Shown here in pieces: positions 41,169 to 49,340 of a DNA stretch of 64,000 bases. This DNA is from Arthrobacter sp. Soc17.1.1.1 (GTDB taxonomy: Bacteria > Actinomycetota > Actinomycetes > Actinomycetales > Micrococcaceae). The position numbers were made by a program, and so were the translations under genes. A model generated the notes under the pieces. That model worked only from the letters and a program-made list of their open reading frames with translations, made no database searches and was not told where the DNA came from. The stretch lies in assembly GCF_036867195.1 (NCBI RefSeq), contig NZ_JBAJII010000001.1, positions 186,001 through 250,000 of the forward strand, in the 5' to 3' direction. How positions within the stretch are numbered: the first letter of the stretch is position 1; every line of letters starts with the position of its first letter.

Positions 41169-41586
41169 CTCCGGACGAGGCGTCCTGTGGCGTTGGTCAC
41201 AGCGTGAGGGCGCGGGGCCCGACGGGGCGGTCCCGCCGGGGCAGGGATGCAGGTAGTGCGTGGGCCGGTACGCGAGTAGGGCGGTACGCGCCGTCAGGTA
41301 GGGATGGGGCGGAAGGGGTGCAGGTGGCTTCCTGAGGTCGCGGGATGCGTACTCGTGAAGCTGCCCCCGCGTGCTCGATACCTTGAACCAGGTGCTCGCT
41401 GGCAGAGCCGGCGACGATGCACCCCCCTCCCTGCGGAGCGGGTGGACGGACCGGCCCTGACGAGGACACACAGCTACCGGGACGGCTGACGCCATACCGC
41501 CGGCTGGAAGAACTCCCGTCCCACTTCCGTCTCACACGAGGCCGTCGATGCCGCCCTGCGCGGCGGAGAGCGGCCCAGGGGAAACC
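41169..41586 (+). promoter_or_regulatory. Leader region of the Pel-like locus with candidate structured RNA
   Basis: 418 bp without a gene. GGGGTGCA (41315-41322) can pair with TGCACCCC (41418-41425) and enclose two hairpins, CGCGGG (41339-41344)/CCCGCG (41366-41371) and CGCTGG (41397-41402)/CCGGCG (41408-41413): a three-way junction of about 111 nt. It matches none of the riboswitch classes I can recall. A repeated CGGTACGCG occurs near 41262 and 41282. The promoter position is not clear. Confidence 0.45.
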
Positions 41587-43047
41587 ATGACCTCTCTGCA
41601 GTCCGTCCTCCAGGACTCCTTCGCCCGACGCCGCACGGTGGCCATCATCGTCGCGCTCCTGCTGACGGCCCTCGTGCCGCTCGCCGACACCGTCCTGCCC
41701 GCCGGCTGGTCCACCGCGCTGCTGGCCGCGGGCGTCCTCCTGCTGATGGTCACCCTCCTGATGCTCGCCCGCCCCGGCGCCTCGGCCGGCATCGGGGCGG
41801 CGGAGTCCGACGGCGGCAACCGCCGCGGCGCGGGACTCCTGCTGTACCTGTCGCCCGTGATCCTGCTGAACCTCGTCTACCCGCTGGTGAGCCCTGCCAT
41901 GGCGGCGGTCAACGTCGGCGGGGTGCAGCTCACCCTCGTGGTGCTCGCGTCATCGATCACCGTCCCGTGGCTCGCACAGGCCGCCTGCCTCCCCGCCTAT
42001 CGGGCCATCGGCGACCTCATGGCCGAGCGCGACATGGCTGCCATCACCCGCCGCTTCTGCACCACGTGGCCCGCGATGTTCGTCCAGTCGCTGCCGCTCG
42101 TCGTCGTCTTCGCCGTGCCGCTGTGGCTGGCCACGCGGTGGTCCTTCCCGGCCCTCGCCACCTACGCCGCCCTCTGCGCCCTCCACCTGCTCTTCGTGCA
42201 GTCCCTCATCCTCACCAACGTGGGGGAGCGCCGCGGTCTCTGGGCCCTCGCCTGGGCGGCCTACGCCGTGGCACTCTTCGCGGCACCCACCCTGTGGTGG
42301 CTCCCTCCGGTGCTCGGTACGCTCACGCAGGTCGCCACGATGGGCCGCGGCCTGGCCGCGGTCCGGCTCGCCCGGCGCCTCGACGCCCGCCACTTCTCGG
42401 CAGATCTCCTCCGCGGCCTGCTGCTCGGCGCCGTGCTCTGGGCCGACAAGTTCGTCCTCTTCCTCGTCACGGACGGCGACTTCCAGGTGGTGATCGTGTT
42501 CCTCGCGATGCTGCCCGCTGTCGTCGCGTACAACTACTACTTCGTGAACCTCGCTCCGCGGGTGGACCGGGCCGTCACCGACCTGCACCGCACGATCGCC
42601 GAGGAGCCGCTCACGCGCCTGGCGACGATGTCCCGGGAACTCAGCCGCACGGTGGACCGCGCCATCCTCAGCACCGGCGCCGTCGGCATGGTCCTCACCC
42701 TCGTGATCGTCCTGCTCCTCCAGGGCCTCCAGCCCGTGAACGTGCTGCTGGCCGTCTCCGTGGGCGTCGCCTCATGGGCCTTCATGATCCTTACGCTCCT
42801 CAGCTACGAACTGGACTACATCGGCGAGAAGGTCCTGCCGCAGATCCTGGGTGGCATCCACCTGGCGCTCTGCGCGGCGGCCTTCCTGCTGGTCGGGGCG
42901 GTGCAGGGCTCCACAGGAGCCGTGCTCGCGTACGGCGCCCTCGTGGTGGCGGACCTCGTGCTCGTCGCCGTCGCCTGGGTGCTCTACAAGCGGCACTGGA
43001 CCCAGCCCGAGTACACCCTGTTCTGGCGCCACGCCACGTCCTGGTAG
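41587..43047 (+). CDS. PelG-like exopolysaccharide transport membrane protein
   Basis: 486 aa, about 12 predicted membrane helices with little loop sequence. Features shared with PelG are LLYLSPVILLNLVYPLVSP, the ADKFVLFLVTDG motif, FLAMLPAVVAYNYYFVNLAP and DLHRTIAEEPLTRLATMSRE. PelG belongs to the MOP flippase superfamily and moves the Pel polymer across the membrane together with the glycosyltransferase PelF. ATG 41587 has AGGGG 6 nt upstream; an in-frame ATG at 41548 lacks one. First gene of a three-gene unit behind a long leader. Confidence 0.85.
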   Translation: MTSLQSVLQDSFARRRTVAIIVALLLTALVPLADTVLPAGWSTALLAAGVLLLMVTLLMLARPGASAGIGAAESDGGNRRGAGLLLYLSPVILLNLVYPLVSPAMAAVNVGGVQLTLVVLASSITVPWLAQAACLPAYRAIGDLMAERDMAAITRRFCTTWPAMFVQSLPLVVVFAVPLWLATRWSFPALATYAALCALHLLFVQSLILTNVGERRGLWALAWAAYAVALFAAPTLWWLPPVLGTLTQVATMGRGLAAVRLARRLDARHFSADLLRGLLLGAVLWADKFVLFLVTDGDFQVVIVFLAMLPAVVAYNYYFVNLAPRVDRAVTDLHRTIAEEPLTRLATMSRELSRTVDRAILSTGAVGMVLTLVIVLLLQGLQPVNVLLAVSVGVASWAFMILTLLSYELDYIGEKVLPQILGGIHLALCAAAFLLVGAVQGSTGAVLAYGALVVADLVLVAVAWVLYKRHWTQPEYTLFWRHATSW

Positions 43048-43092
43048 CCCCACCCCGCCCTACCGACCCGCACTCAGCGACAAGGAAGCCCC

Positions 43093-44787
43093 ATGTACGT
43101 GTTCAAGACCCCGAAAGCCCGCCGCGCCGCACTCGCGCAGTCCCCGGCCGTCGTCCATCCGGCCCAGGCCGCCGCGCAGGCCTCCTACGCGGACGTCGAC
43201 GTCGCCATCGTCATGGAGTCCACCTACCCGTACCTCAAGGGCGGCGTCTCGGCCGTGGTGCACGACATCGTGACGCACAACCCGGACCTCACCTACGGCA
43301 TCATCCACATCACCTGGGACTCCTCCTCGCCGCAGGAGGACCTGTACGGCATGCCGGAGAACGTGGTGTGGGTGCGCCCCGTGTACCTGAGCATGCAGGA
43401 GCACCGCCACGACTTCATGGCGGTCTCCTCTAAGGACCTCGGCATGAGCCCGGCCGAGAGGTCGGCGCTCGCGAACCGCCTGTTCGACGCGCTGTACGCG
43501 CTGTCCGAGCGGCGCGAGGTGGAGCCGCTGTGGCAGCTGATCGACGAGGGCTTCAACGAGCGCACCCGCGCGTACCCCCTGTGGGCCCTGCTGGGCTCGA
43601 AGGAGTTCATGGAGGCGCTCTCCGTGCGGATGCCCCAGCTCGACCTGTCCCTGGCCGACTCCTTCTGGACCCTGCGGAACTTCCTCTCGCTCGCCTTCGC
43701 CATCCTCGGTGAGACCATGCCGAAGGCGCGTGTCTACCACGCCCACACCACCGGCTACGCCTCGCTCCTGGGCGCCGCGGCGGCCCGGGACCACGACACG
43801 TCCTTCCTGCTGACCGAGCACAACCTGTACGTGCGTGACACCGTCAACACCCTGCTGGACCGCAACATGGCGCTGTCCATCACCTCCGAGGACTACCGGA
43901 CGTTCGACGTCACGCCGGACCAGCGGGCGTGGATGGCGTGGTGGACCGAGATGGGCCACTTCTGCTACCCGAGCGCCACCCTCATCACCTACCTGTACCC
44001 GACGGCGATCACGGAGGCCGCGCGCCTCGGCACCGACATCGATAAGGCCGTGGTGGTGCCCAACGCCATGGTGATCGAGGAGTTCGACGACAAGTACCGC
44101 TCACGGCGGGCCGCCCAGGAGATGCTGGAACGGCACGGCGACAACCACACCTGGAGGCTGGTCTACATCGCCCGTGTGGTCCCCATCAAGGGGCTGCTCG
44201 ATCTCCTCTCGAGCATCGACACCCTGCGCCGGCACGGCTTCCCGAACCTCCACCTCGACGTCCTCGGTCCCACCGAGCACGTGCCGGAGTACTACGAGGC
44301 GTGCCTCGCGAAGATCGAGAGCCTCGGACTGCACGACCACGTCACCGTCCACGGCACCGTCAACGTCCGGGACATGCTCGACCAGTTCGACCTCCTCGTG
44401 CTCCCGAGCTACAACGAGGGACAGCCCATCGTGGTGCTCGAGGCGATGGCGGCCGGCATCCCCACCGTGGGCACCGACGTCGGCGGCATGCGCCAGCTGA
44501 TCGGTGACGAGCTCAACACGCGGGACGGCCGCACGGTGGGACCGTGCGGTGAGCTGGTCCTCGCGGGCGACGTGGACGCGATGGCGGACAGGATCCGTGC
44601 GGTCATCGGCGACCTGGACCTGTACAGGACCTACGCGGAGAACGCCCGGGTCCGCGTCCAGGAGTTCTTCCAGATGCACGAGATCATGTCCTCCTACAAC
44701 GAGATCTACCGGACGGTCGGTGACATCACCGACCTCGGCGCCCTCACCACCACCGGGCTCGGCGATTTCGTGCGGACGGGTTCATGA
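43093..44787 (+). CDS. PelF-like GT4 glycosyltransferase
   Basis: 564 aa. The N-terminal PelF-specific domain has DVAIVMESTYPYLKGGVSAV and YGIIHITWDSS; the C-terminal GT-B domain has RLVYIARVVPIKGLLDLLSS, VHGTVNVRDMLDQFDLLVLP and the nucleotide-sugar motif NEGQPIVVLEAMAAG with its EX7E-type acids. PelF polymerises UDP-linked HexNAc in Pel synthesis in the cytoplasm. At 564 aa it is longer than typical PelF (about 505) because of an N-terminal extension. GGAAG precedes the ATG; 45 nt after pelG-like, 4 nt overlap with the next gene. Confidence 0.88.
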   Translation: MYVFKTPKARRAALAQSPAVVHPAQAAAQASYADVDVAIVMESTYPYLKGGVSAVVHDIVTHNPDLTYGIIHITWDSSSPQEDLYGMPENVVWVRPVYLSMQEHRHDFMAVSSKDLGMSPAERSALANRLFDALYALSERREVEPLWQLIDEGFNERTRAYPLWALLGSKEFMEALSVRMPQLDLSLADSFWTLRNFLSLAFAILGETMPKARVYHAHTTGYASLLGAAAARDHDTSFLLTEHNLYVRDTVNTLLDRNMALSITSEDYRTFDVTPDQRAWMAWWTEMGHFCYPSATLITYLYPTAITEAARLGTDIDKAVVVPNAMVIEEFDDKYRSRRAAQEMLERHGDNHTWRLVYIARVVPIKGLLDLLSSIDTLRRHGFPNLHLDVLGPTEHVPEYYEACLAKIESLGLHDHVTVHGTVNVRDMLDQFDLLVLPSYNEGQPIVVLEAMAAGIPTVGTDVGGMRQLIGDELNTRDGRTVGPCGELVLAGDVDAMADRIRAVIGDLDLYRTYAENARVRVQEFFQMHEIMSSYNEIYRTVGDITDLGALTTTGLGDFVRTGS

Positions 44788-45860
44788 CGGGGGTCGGTGC
44801 CTGGATCCGCTACGGCGACCCCCTGCTCCCGGGACAGCTCGCGTTCGCGGCGGAGCACTACCGGGTGGCCATCCTCCAGCCGTGGGAGCTGCAGGCCGCC
44901 GGGGAGCTGAAGCGCCTCCGGCCGGACATGACGGTGCTCTGCTACAAGTGCCTGTCCTCGACACGGAGCTACGAGCCCGGGCCGGTCTACACCTCCGGCG
45001 TCTCATACCGGGAGGCGGACACCGACGGCGCCTGGTTCGCCACGCGCCTGGACGGCACCCGGATCGAGTGGGAGCGCTACCCGGGGCACTGGCAGATGCG
45101 GGTGTGGGACCCCGCCTACCAGCGCCGCTGGGTGGACAACGTCGTCGAGGAACTGCGGGACTCTCCGTTCGACGGCATCATGGCGGACAACGACGTGTTC
45201 GACGACTACTACGGTCTGCGGCTGCCCATCGAGGGGGCCACGGAGATGGCGGAGCTGCGGGCGGCCCTCGGTGACCTCGTGCATGCGGCAGGGACGGCGC
45301 TCAACGCCGTCGGCAAGATCGTCGTACCGAACATCGCCGAGTCGCGCCGCGAACCGGGCCGGTGGGAGGCGCACGCCGCCTTCGGCGGAGGCTTCGAGGA
45401 GGTCTGGCTGGGATTCAGCCCTGTGGACCTGTTCGACCCGGTCACGGCTGAGGCGCAGCTCGCGCAGGCCGCGGGGCCGGGGCTGTCCATCCTGCGCGTC
45501 CCCACCGACGGCGACGACCGGCACCCCAACTTCACCTACGGGCTCTCGGCGTTCTGGATCTTCGGGGAGGGCCGCGGTGCCTACAGCGCCACGGCGCACG
45601 ACGACTACAGCCGGCTCCAGCACGCCCCCGAACTCGACTGGCAGCTCGGCGCCCCGCGGACCGCACCCCAGGGCGGCAGGCACGCCTGGTGGCGGGAGTT
45701 CGACGGCGGGTTCGCCGCCGTGAACTTCAACCGGGACGGCAGGCGGCGCCGCAGGGTGCGGGTACCGGCCGGCATGGTGGACGCGGAGGGCCGGCCCGCG
45801 CCGTCGTCGGTGGTCCTGCAGCCGCAGCGCGGCATCCTGTTCCGCCGCCCGGCCTCCTGA
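44784..45860 (+). CDS. Putative glycoside hydrolase, GHL15-type
   Basis: 358 aa without a signal peptide. VAILQPWELQAAGELKRLRP, MTVLCYKCLSSTR, SPFDGIMADNDVFDDYYG and AFGGGFEEVWLGFSPVD match the GHL15 family of TIM-barrel glycoside hydrolases, with acid residues in IMADND as the probable catalytic pair. The ATGA overlap with the pelF-like gene shows it belongs to the operon. In Pel systems the multi-domain PelA supplies a TIM-barrel hydrolase; this protein may play the same part, but its lack of an export signal is puzzling. Confidence 0.78.
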   Translation: MTGVGAWIRYGDPLLPGQLAFAAEHYRVAILQPWELQAAGELKRLRPDMTVLCYKCLSSTRSYEPGPVYTSGVSYREADTDGAWFATRLDGTRIEWERYPGHWQMRVWDPAYQRRWVDNVVEELRDSPFDGIMADNDVFDDYYGLRLPIEGATEMAELRAALGDLVHAAGTALNAVGKIVVPNIAESRREPGRWEAHAAFGGGFEEVWLGFSPVDLFDPVTAEAQLAQAAGPGLSILRVPTDGDDRHPNFTYGLSAFWIFGEGRGAYSATAHDDYSRLQHAPELDWQLGAPRTAPQGGRHAWWREFDGGFAAVNFNRDGRRRRRVRVPAGMVDAEGRPAPSSVVLQPQRGILFRRPAS

Positions 45861-45988
45861 CGGGCGCCTCCTGGCGGGCGCCTGCCGACGCGCGTTCTCC
45901 GCGCCCCGTTGCTCAGGTTCTGCTCAGGATTGGCGACGGTCGCACCCCTGACCCGTCCCGACCCTCCCGGCGCAGCCATGATGTGCGT

Positions 45989-47443
45989 ATGAAACCGAGT
46001 GCCGCTGGGGCAAGAATCGTTTCGACCGCGCTGGCCGCCGCCTTCGCCATCTGTTCCCTCACCGCACCCGCGAGTGCCGGCACCGTGCCCGCGGGCACCG
46101 GCCAGCAACTGCCGGCCTACCTGCAGGGGTACCGGCAGGGCCAGCTGCTCTGCCCGGGGCAGGCACTGACGGGCAAGGTCTCGGTCGCGATCGTCGATCC
46201 GATGATGGCCACCACGGATGCACCGGGCGACTGCACGCTCTCCGACATGAAGGCCGCCAACCCCGGCACCACCTTCCTCGCATACCTGAACATCGGCGCC
46301 ATGCGGGACGCCGAGCCCTGGAACGGGGTGTTCAGGAACTCCTGCGCGGACACAGCGACGGCGGAGGGGAAGCGGTTCGCCGTCACCACGCCCAATCCGA
46401 GGGTGGCCGTGAACGAGGACGGCTTCGCCTCCTACCCGGGCTTCCCGTACCTCACCGTGGCGGACCTCTCCCCGGAATACGCCGACGCCTGCGCGGCGAC
46501 GGCGCGGACCCTCCTCACCACGGATGCGCAGCAGGGCACCACGAACGCGCCTCCCGCGCGGTTCGACGGCATCTTCCTCGACGACGCCTCGATGTCGCCG
46601 TCGCACGGCCAGGACATGGTCGACGTCGGGCAGTGGGGGCCCTGGGGCAGCGACGACGCCTACGGCGAAGCCCTGATCTCCGCGGTGCAGCGCTTCGACG
46701 CGACGCTCACCCGCACCCTCGGCCGCGACGTCCCCGTCGCCGTCAACCTCGGCGTCTACCCGGCATGGCGCAACCAGGTGGACCTCGCCACCCGGCTCGC
46801 CGCCACGGGCAGTGTGGACTTCGCCCTCCGCGAGCACGTCGTGGCGAGCGGCACGGGTCTCCCGGCGCCGCTCGTGGACCTCGAGCAGGCCACCCTCGCG
46901 TACCGGACCATCACGGCCGCCGGGATGCCGGTGGTGGAGCACGACTACTCCGTGCCGCTGCGGGAACTCCCGGCCTCGGCCTACCGCCAGGGCGCAGACA
47001 TCGGCTCGTCGGCCCCGTGCCTGCGCGACACGTTCGGGTCGAGGGCGTCGGTGGTGACCGCGGGCAAGAACCGCCGCACCCTCGACCACCGGATGACGCT
47101 CGGGCACCTGCTGCAGACCCGGACGGCCGTGACCCGGCAAATGACGGCCACGCTTTCCCAGGCGGAGACCGCCTGCCAGGACAACGCGTGGGACGACGAC
47201 GCGAACTTCGAGACCGTGACTACGGCCTCGGTCGGCGCCGCCGACGCGCAGGTCGCAGCCCTCACGAAGGCCGTGACCGGCGGGGCCTATGCCACGGTCA
47301 GCCCGACGAGGTTCAGCGGGGTGAACGTGGTGAAGCTCTCGAACGGGAGCGTGGTCGCGGTCAACACCACCACTGCCTCACGCACCGTCACCGCCCACGG
47401 CAGGACGCTCAGCGTGCCCGCACGGTCGGCGACCATCGGCTGA
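45989..47443 (+). CDS. Secreted TIM-barrel glycoside hydrolase-like protein
   Basis: 484 aa with a signal peptide (MKPSAAGARIVSTALAAAFA, cleavage near PASAG). FLAYLNIGAMRDAEPW, FASYPGFPYLTVADLSPEYA, FDGIFLDDASMSPSHGQDMV and VPVAVNLGVYPAW resemble GHL15/GH114-like (polygalactosaminidase-type) barrels, related to the protein encoded just upstream. It could cut or release the Pel-like polymer outside the cell. It lies 128 bp after the operon, so it may have its own promoter; no strong ribosome site is seen before ATG 45989. Confidence 0.72.
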   Translation: MKPSAAGARIVSTALAAAFAICSLTAPASAGTVPAGTGQQLPAYLQGYRQGQLLCPGQALTGKVSVAIVDPMMATTDAPGDCTLSDMKAANPGTTFLAYLNIGAMRDAEPWNGVFRNSCADTATAEGKRFAVTTPNPRVAVNEDGFASYPGFPYLTVADLSPEYADACAATARTLLTTDAQQGTTNAPPARFDGIFLDDASMSPSHGQDMVDVGQWGPWGSDDAYGEALISAVQRFDATLTRTLGRDVPVAVNLGVYPAWRNQVDLATRLAATGSVDFALREHVVASGTGLPAPLVDLEQATLAYRTITAAGMPVVEHDYSVPLRELPASAYRQGADIGSSAPCLRDTFGSRASVVTAGKNRRTLDHRMTLGHLLQTRTAVTRQMTATLSQAETACQDNAWDDDANFETVTTASVGAADAQVAALTKAVTGGAYATVSPTRFSGVNVVKLSNGSVVAVNTTTASRTVTAHGRTLSVPARSATIG

Positions 47444-47563
47444 CACGACCGCCGGCACGACCGCCGGCACGACCGCTTACACGACGGCCGGCACGACCGC
47501 TGACACGACGGCCGGCACGACCGCTGACATGACCCCTGGCACGACCGCTGGCACGACAAGTGG
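47444..47563 (+). repeat. 12-bp tandem repeat, 10 copies
   Basis: Ten contiguous 12-bp units of consensus CACGACCGCYGG, starting on the first base after the stop codon of the secreted hydrolase. Units vary mainly in the last 5 bases and some pairs recur in the same order (CACGACGGCCGG then CACGACCGCTGA, twice). It forms most of the gap to the convergent thioesterase gene. Confidence 0.92.
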
Positions 47564-47614
47564 ACACGACGGCGGACCGGCCCTGGTGCTCGGCCGGCGC
47601 GCGGCGGTCCGTGC

Positions 47615-48586
47615 CTACGCGGGGTCGGCCGCCGCCCGCAGGTGGGTCGGGAGCACGCTGCCCGGCGCACGGCTGCGGATGAGGGCCAGGTTCCGGGCAT
47701 GCTCGTGCAGGCGCCGGTCCTCCTCCGAGCGGGGCACCCACGGCGGCACCGGGACGGCGGAGCCCTCGTCGTCGCGCGCCACCATGACCGTGAGGCACGT
47801 GGTGGTGAGGTCCATCTCCCGCGCCCGGGGGCTGCCGGAGCGGACGTGGACCGCCACGTGCATGCCCTTGGAGCCCGTGTACACGAGGCGCGCCTCCACC
47901 TCGACGACGTCCCCGATGTGCAGCGGCTTCAGGAACCGCACGCCGCCGGAGAACACGGCCACGGTGTCCAGCCCGCAGTAGCGCGTGGAGCAGACGTACG
48001 CGGCCTCGTCGATCCAGTCCATCACCGTGCCGCCATGCACCTTCCCGCCCCAGTTCACGTCGGTGGGAGCCGCGAGGAACCGCAGTACCGTGCGCTCGGC
48101 GGTGCCGGCGTCCGTGTAGGCCTGGCGGTCCATCTCCTCCACGATCTGCTTCCGGACGTCGATGCGCGCCACGGCGTGCTCGCTGTCGAGACGCTCGGCG
48201 TCGGTCCGCGGCTCGAACGGAGGCACGGGGACGGGCCTGCCGTCGGGGCCGACCGCCACGAAGATCACGAGGCACTCCGTGCGCTTCCCGCCGTCGTCCC
48301 CCGACACCGAGCCGGAGGAGACGACGGTCCGGATGTGCATGGACGAGGTGCCGGTGTGCACGATCGTGGCCTCGACCTCCACGAGATCGCCGACCCTCAC
48401 CGGGTCCGCGAAGTGGATGTTCCCCACGTAGACGGTCACGCAGTAGGTCTTCGCCCAGCCGACGGCGGCCGCGTAGGCGGCCTTGTCCACCCACTCGAGG
48501 ACCGTGCCGGCGTCCACCGACCCGCTGTGGCCGAGGTCGTTGGGGGAGGCGAGGAAGCGCAGGGTGACCGTGTTCGAGGGCTGCAT
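47615..48586 (-). CDS. Acyl-CoA thioesterase with two hotdog domains
   Basis: 323 aa: two BFIT/YciA-type hotdog domains (about 5-125 and 160-290). Each has the motif around the active-site acid: GSVDAGTVLEWVDKAAY in the first and GKVHGGTVMDWIDEAAY in the second, with YVGNIHFADPVRVGDLVEVE and GGVRFLKPLHIGDVVEVEAR. It hydrolyses acyl-CoA thioesters. ATG 48586 is chosen over the adjacent GTG 48589. Same strand as the TetR gene upstream but 94 bp away. Confidence 0.88.
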   Translation of the reverse strand: MQPSNTVTLRFLASPNDLGHSGSVDAGTVLEWVDKAAYAAAVGWAKTYCVTVYVGNIHFADPVRVGDLVEVEATIVHTGTSSMHIRTVVSSGSVSGDDGGKRTECLVIFVAVGPDGRPVPVPPFEPRTDAERLDSEHAVARIDVRKQIVEEMDRQAYTDAGTAERTVLRFLAAPTDVNWGGKVHGGTVMDWIDEAAYVCSTRYCGLDTVAVFSGGVRFLKPLHIGDVVEVEARLVYTGSKGMHVAVHVRSGSPRAREMDLTTTCLTVMVARDDEGSAVPVPPWVPRSEEDRRLHEHARNLALIRSRAPGSVLPTHLRAAADPA

Positions 48587-48680
48587 CACCCAGTATCACC
48601 ACGTCCGGCCGGCATCCGGAAGCGTTCCGGGAGCCCGGCGGGCGGGCAGCCCGGATACCCGGCGGCCGGGCGAGGGTGCG

Positions 48681-49250
48681 TCAGGGCGTGATCAGGCGCT
48701 GCACGGCGAGGCGGATCAGCCGGCGCCGCTCCTCGTGCTGTGCCTCGTCGTCGTCGGGGGAGGCGGCGATGGTGGTGCTGACGGGGGACCACGTCATCGA
48801 CAGGGCGATCACCAGCGAGAACAGGTGGGCCGGGGGGATGGCCGGGTCCACGAGCCCCCGGGCCTGGGCCGCCGCGATCGCCTCGAACTTCGGTCCGTCG
48901 AGAGTGCCGATCTCGGGGCCGAGCCCGCCGGAGGGCGCGCGCTCCAGCCGCGTCCACACCGCCAGCTTCACGATGAGCGGATGCGCGAGGTAGTCGTCGT
49001 ACAGGCGCACGGCGTACCCGGGGAGGTCCTCCCCGTCGATCGGTACGGCGTCGACGATGGCGCGCAGCTGGTCGCGGAGCACGGCGCTGAAGAGCTGCTC
49101 CTTGTTGCCGAAGTAGGCGTAGAGCTGGGCCTTATTGGCGCGGGCGGCCGTGGCGATGCGGTCGATCCGCGCGCCGGCGATCCCGCGTCCGGCGAACTCC
49201 GCGGTGGCCGCCTCGAGGATCCGCTTCCTGGTCGCGTCGCTGTTGCCCAT
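48681..49250 (-). CDS. TetR/AcrR family transcriptional regulator
   Basis: 189 aa. The N-terminal helix-turn-helix (RKRILEAATAEFAGRGIAGA, then ANKAQLYAYFGNKEQLF) is canonical; the rest is an alpha-helical ligand domain of the YcdC/RutR-like C-terminal type. It is divergent from an alcohol dehydrogenase gene, with twin operators between, and so probably represses both. The ATG has TAGGGT (complement of 49257-49262) 6 nt upstream, so the message is probably leaderless; its -10 abuts the first operator. Confidence 0.9.
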   Translation of the reverse strand: MGNSDATRKRILEAATAEFAGRGIAGARIDRIATAARANKAQLYAYFGNKEQLFSAVLRDQLRAIVDAVPIDGEDLPGYAVRLYDDYLAHPLIVKLAVWTRLERAPSGGLGPEIGTLDGPKFEAIAAAQARGLVDPAIPPAHLFSLVIALSMTWSPVSTTIAASPDDDEAQHEERRRLIRLAVQRLITP

Positions 49251-49264
49251 CCCCCCACCCTATT

Positions 49265-49323
49265 CCAACCGGTTGGTTTCTTTCTCCACCGATGTCGCGT
49301 ACGGTGAAGAAAACCAAACGGTT
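49265..49323. promoter_or_regulatory. Twin TetR operators in divergent promoter
   Basis: CCAACCGGTTGG (49265-49276) is a perfect palindrome. AACCGGTTGGTTT (49267-49279) and AAACCAAACGGTT (49311-49323) form a 13-bp inverted repeat with one mismatch. Both resemble the AACCAACCGGTTGGTT-type site of TetR proteins. One copy abuts the tetR -10, the other lies 17 bp before the dehydrogenase ATG. Confidence 0.75.
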
Positions 49324-49340
49324 AGTTCTGAAGGAGTCCC

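Noticed and set aside
41169..41586. c-di-GMP, c-di-AMP or cobalamin riboswitch before the Pel-like locus
   Set aside because: I could not match the conserved core sequences of these classes; only a generic three-way junction can be drawn.
47444..47563. CRISPR-like array
   Set aside because: Units are contiguous 12-mers with no unique spacers, and no cas genes are present.
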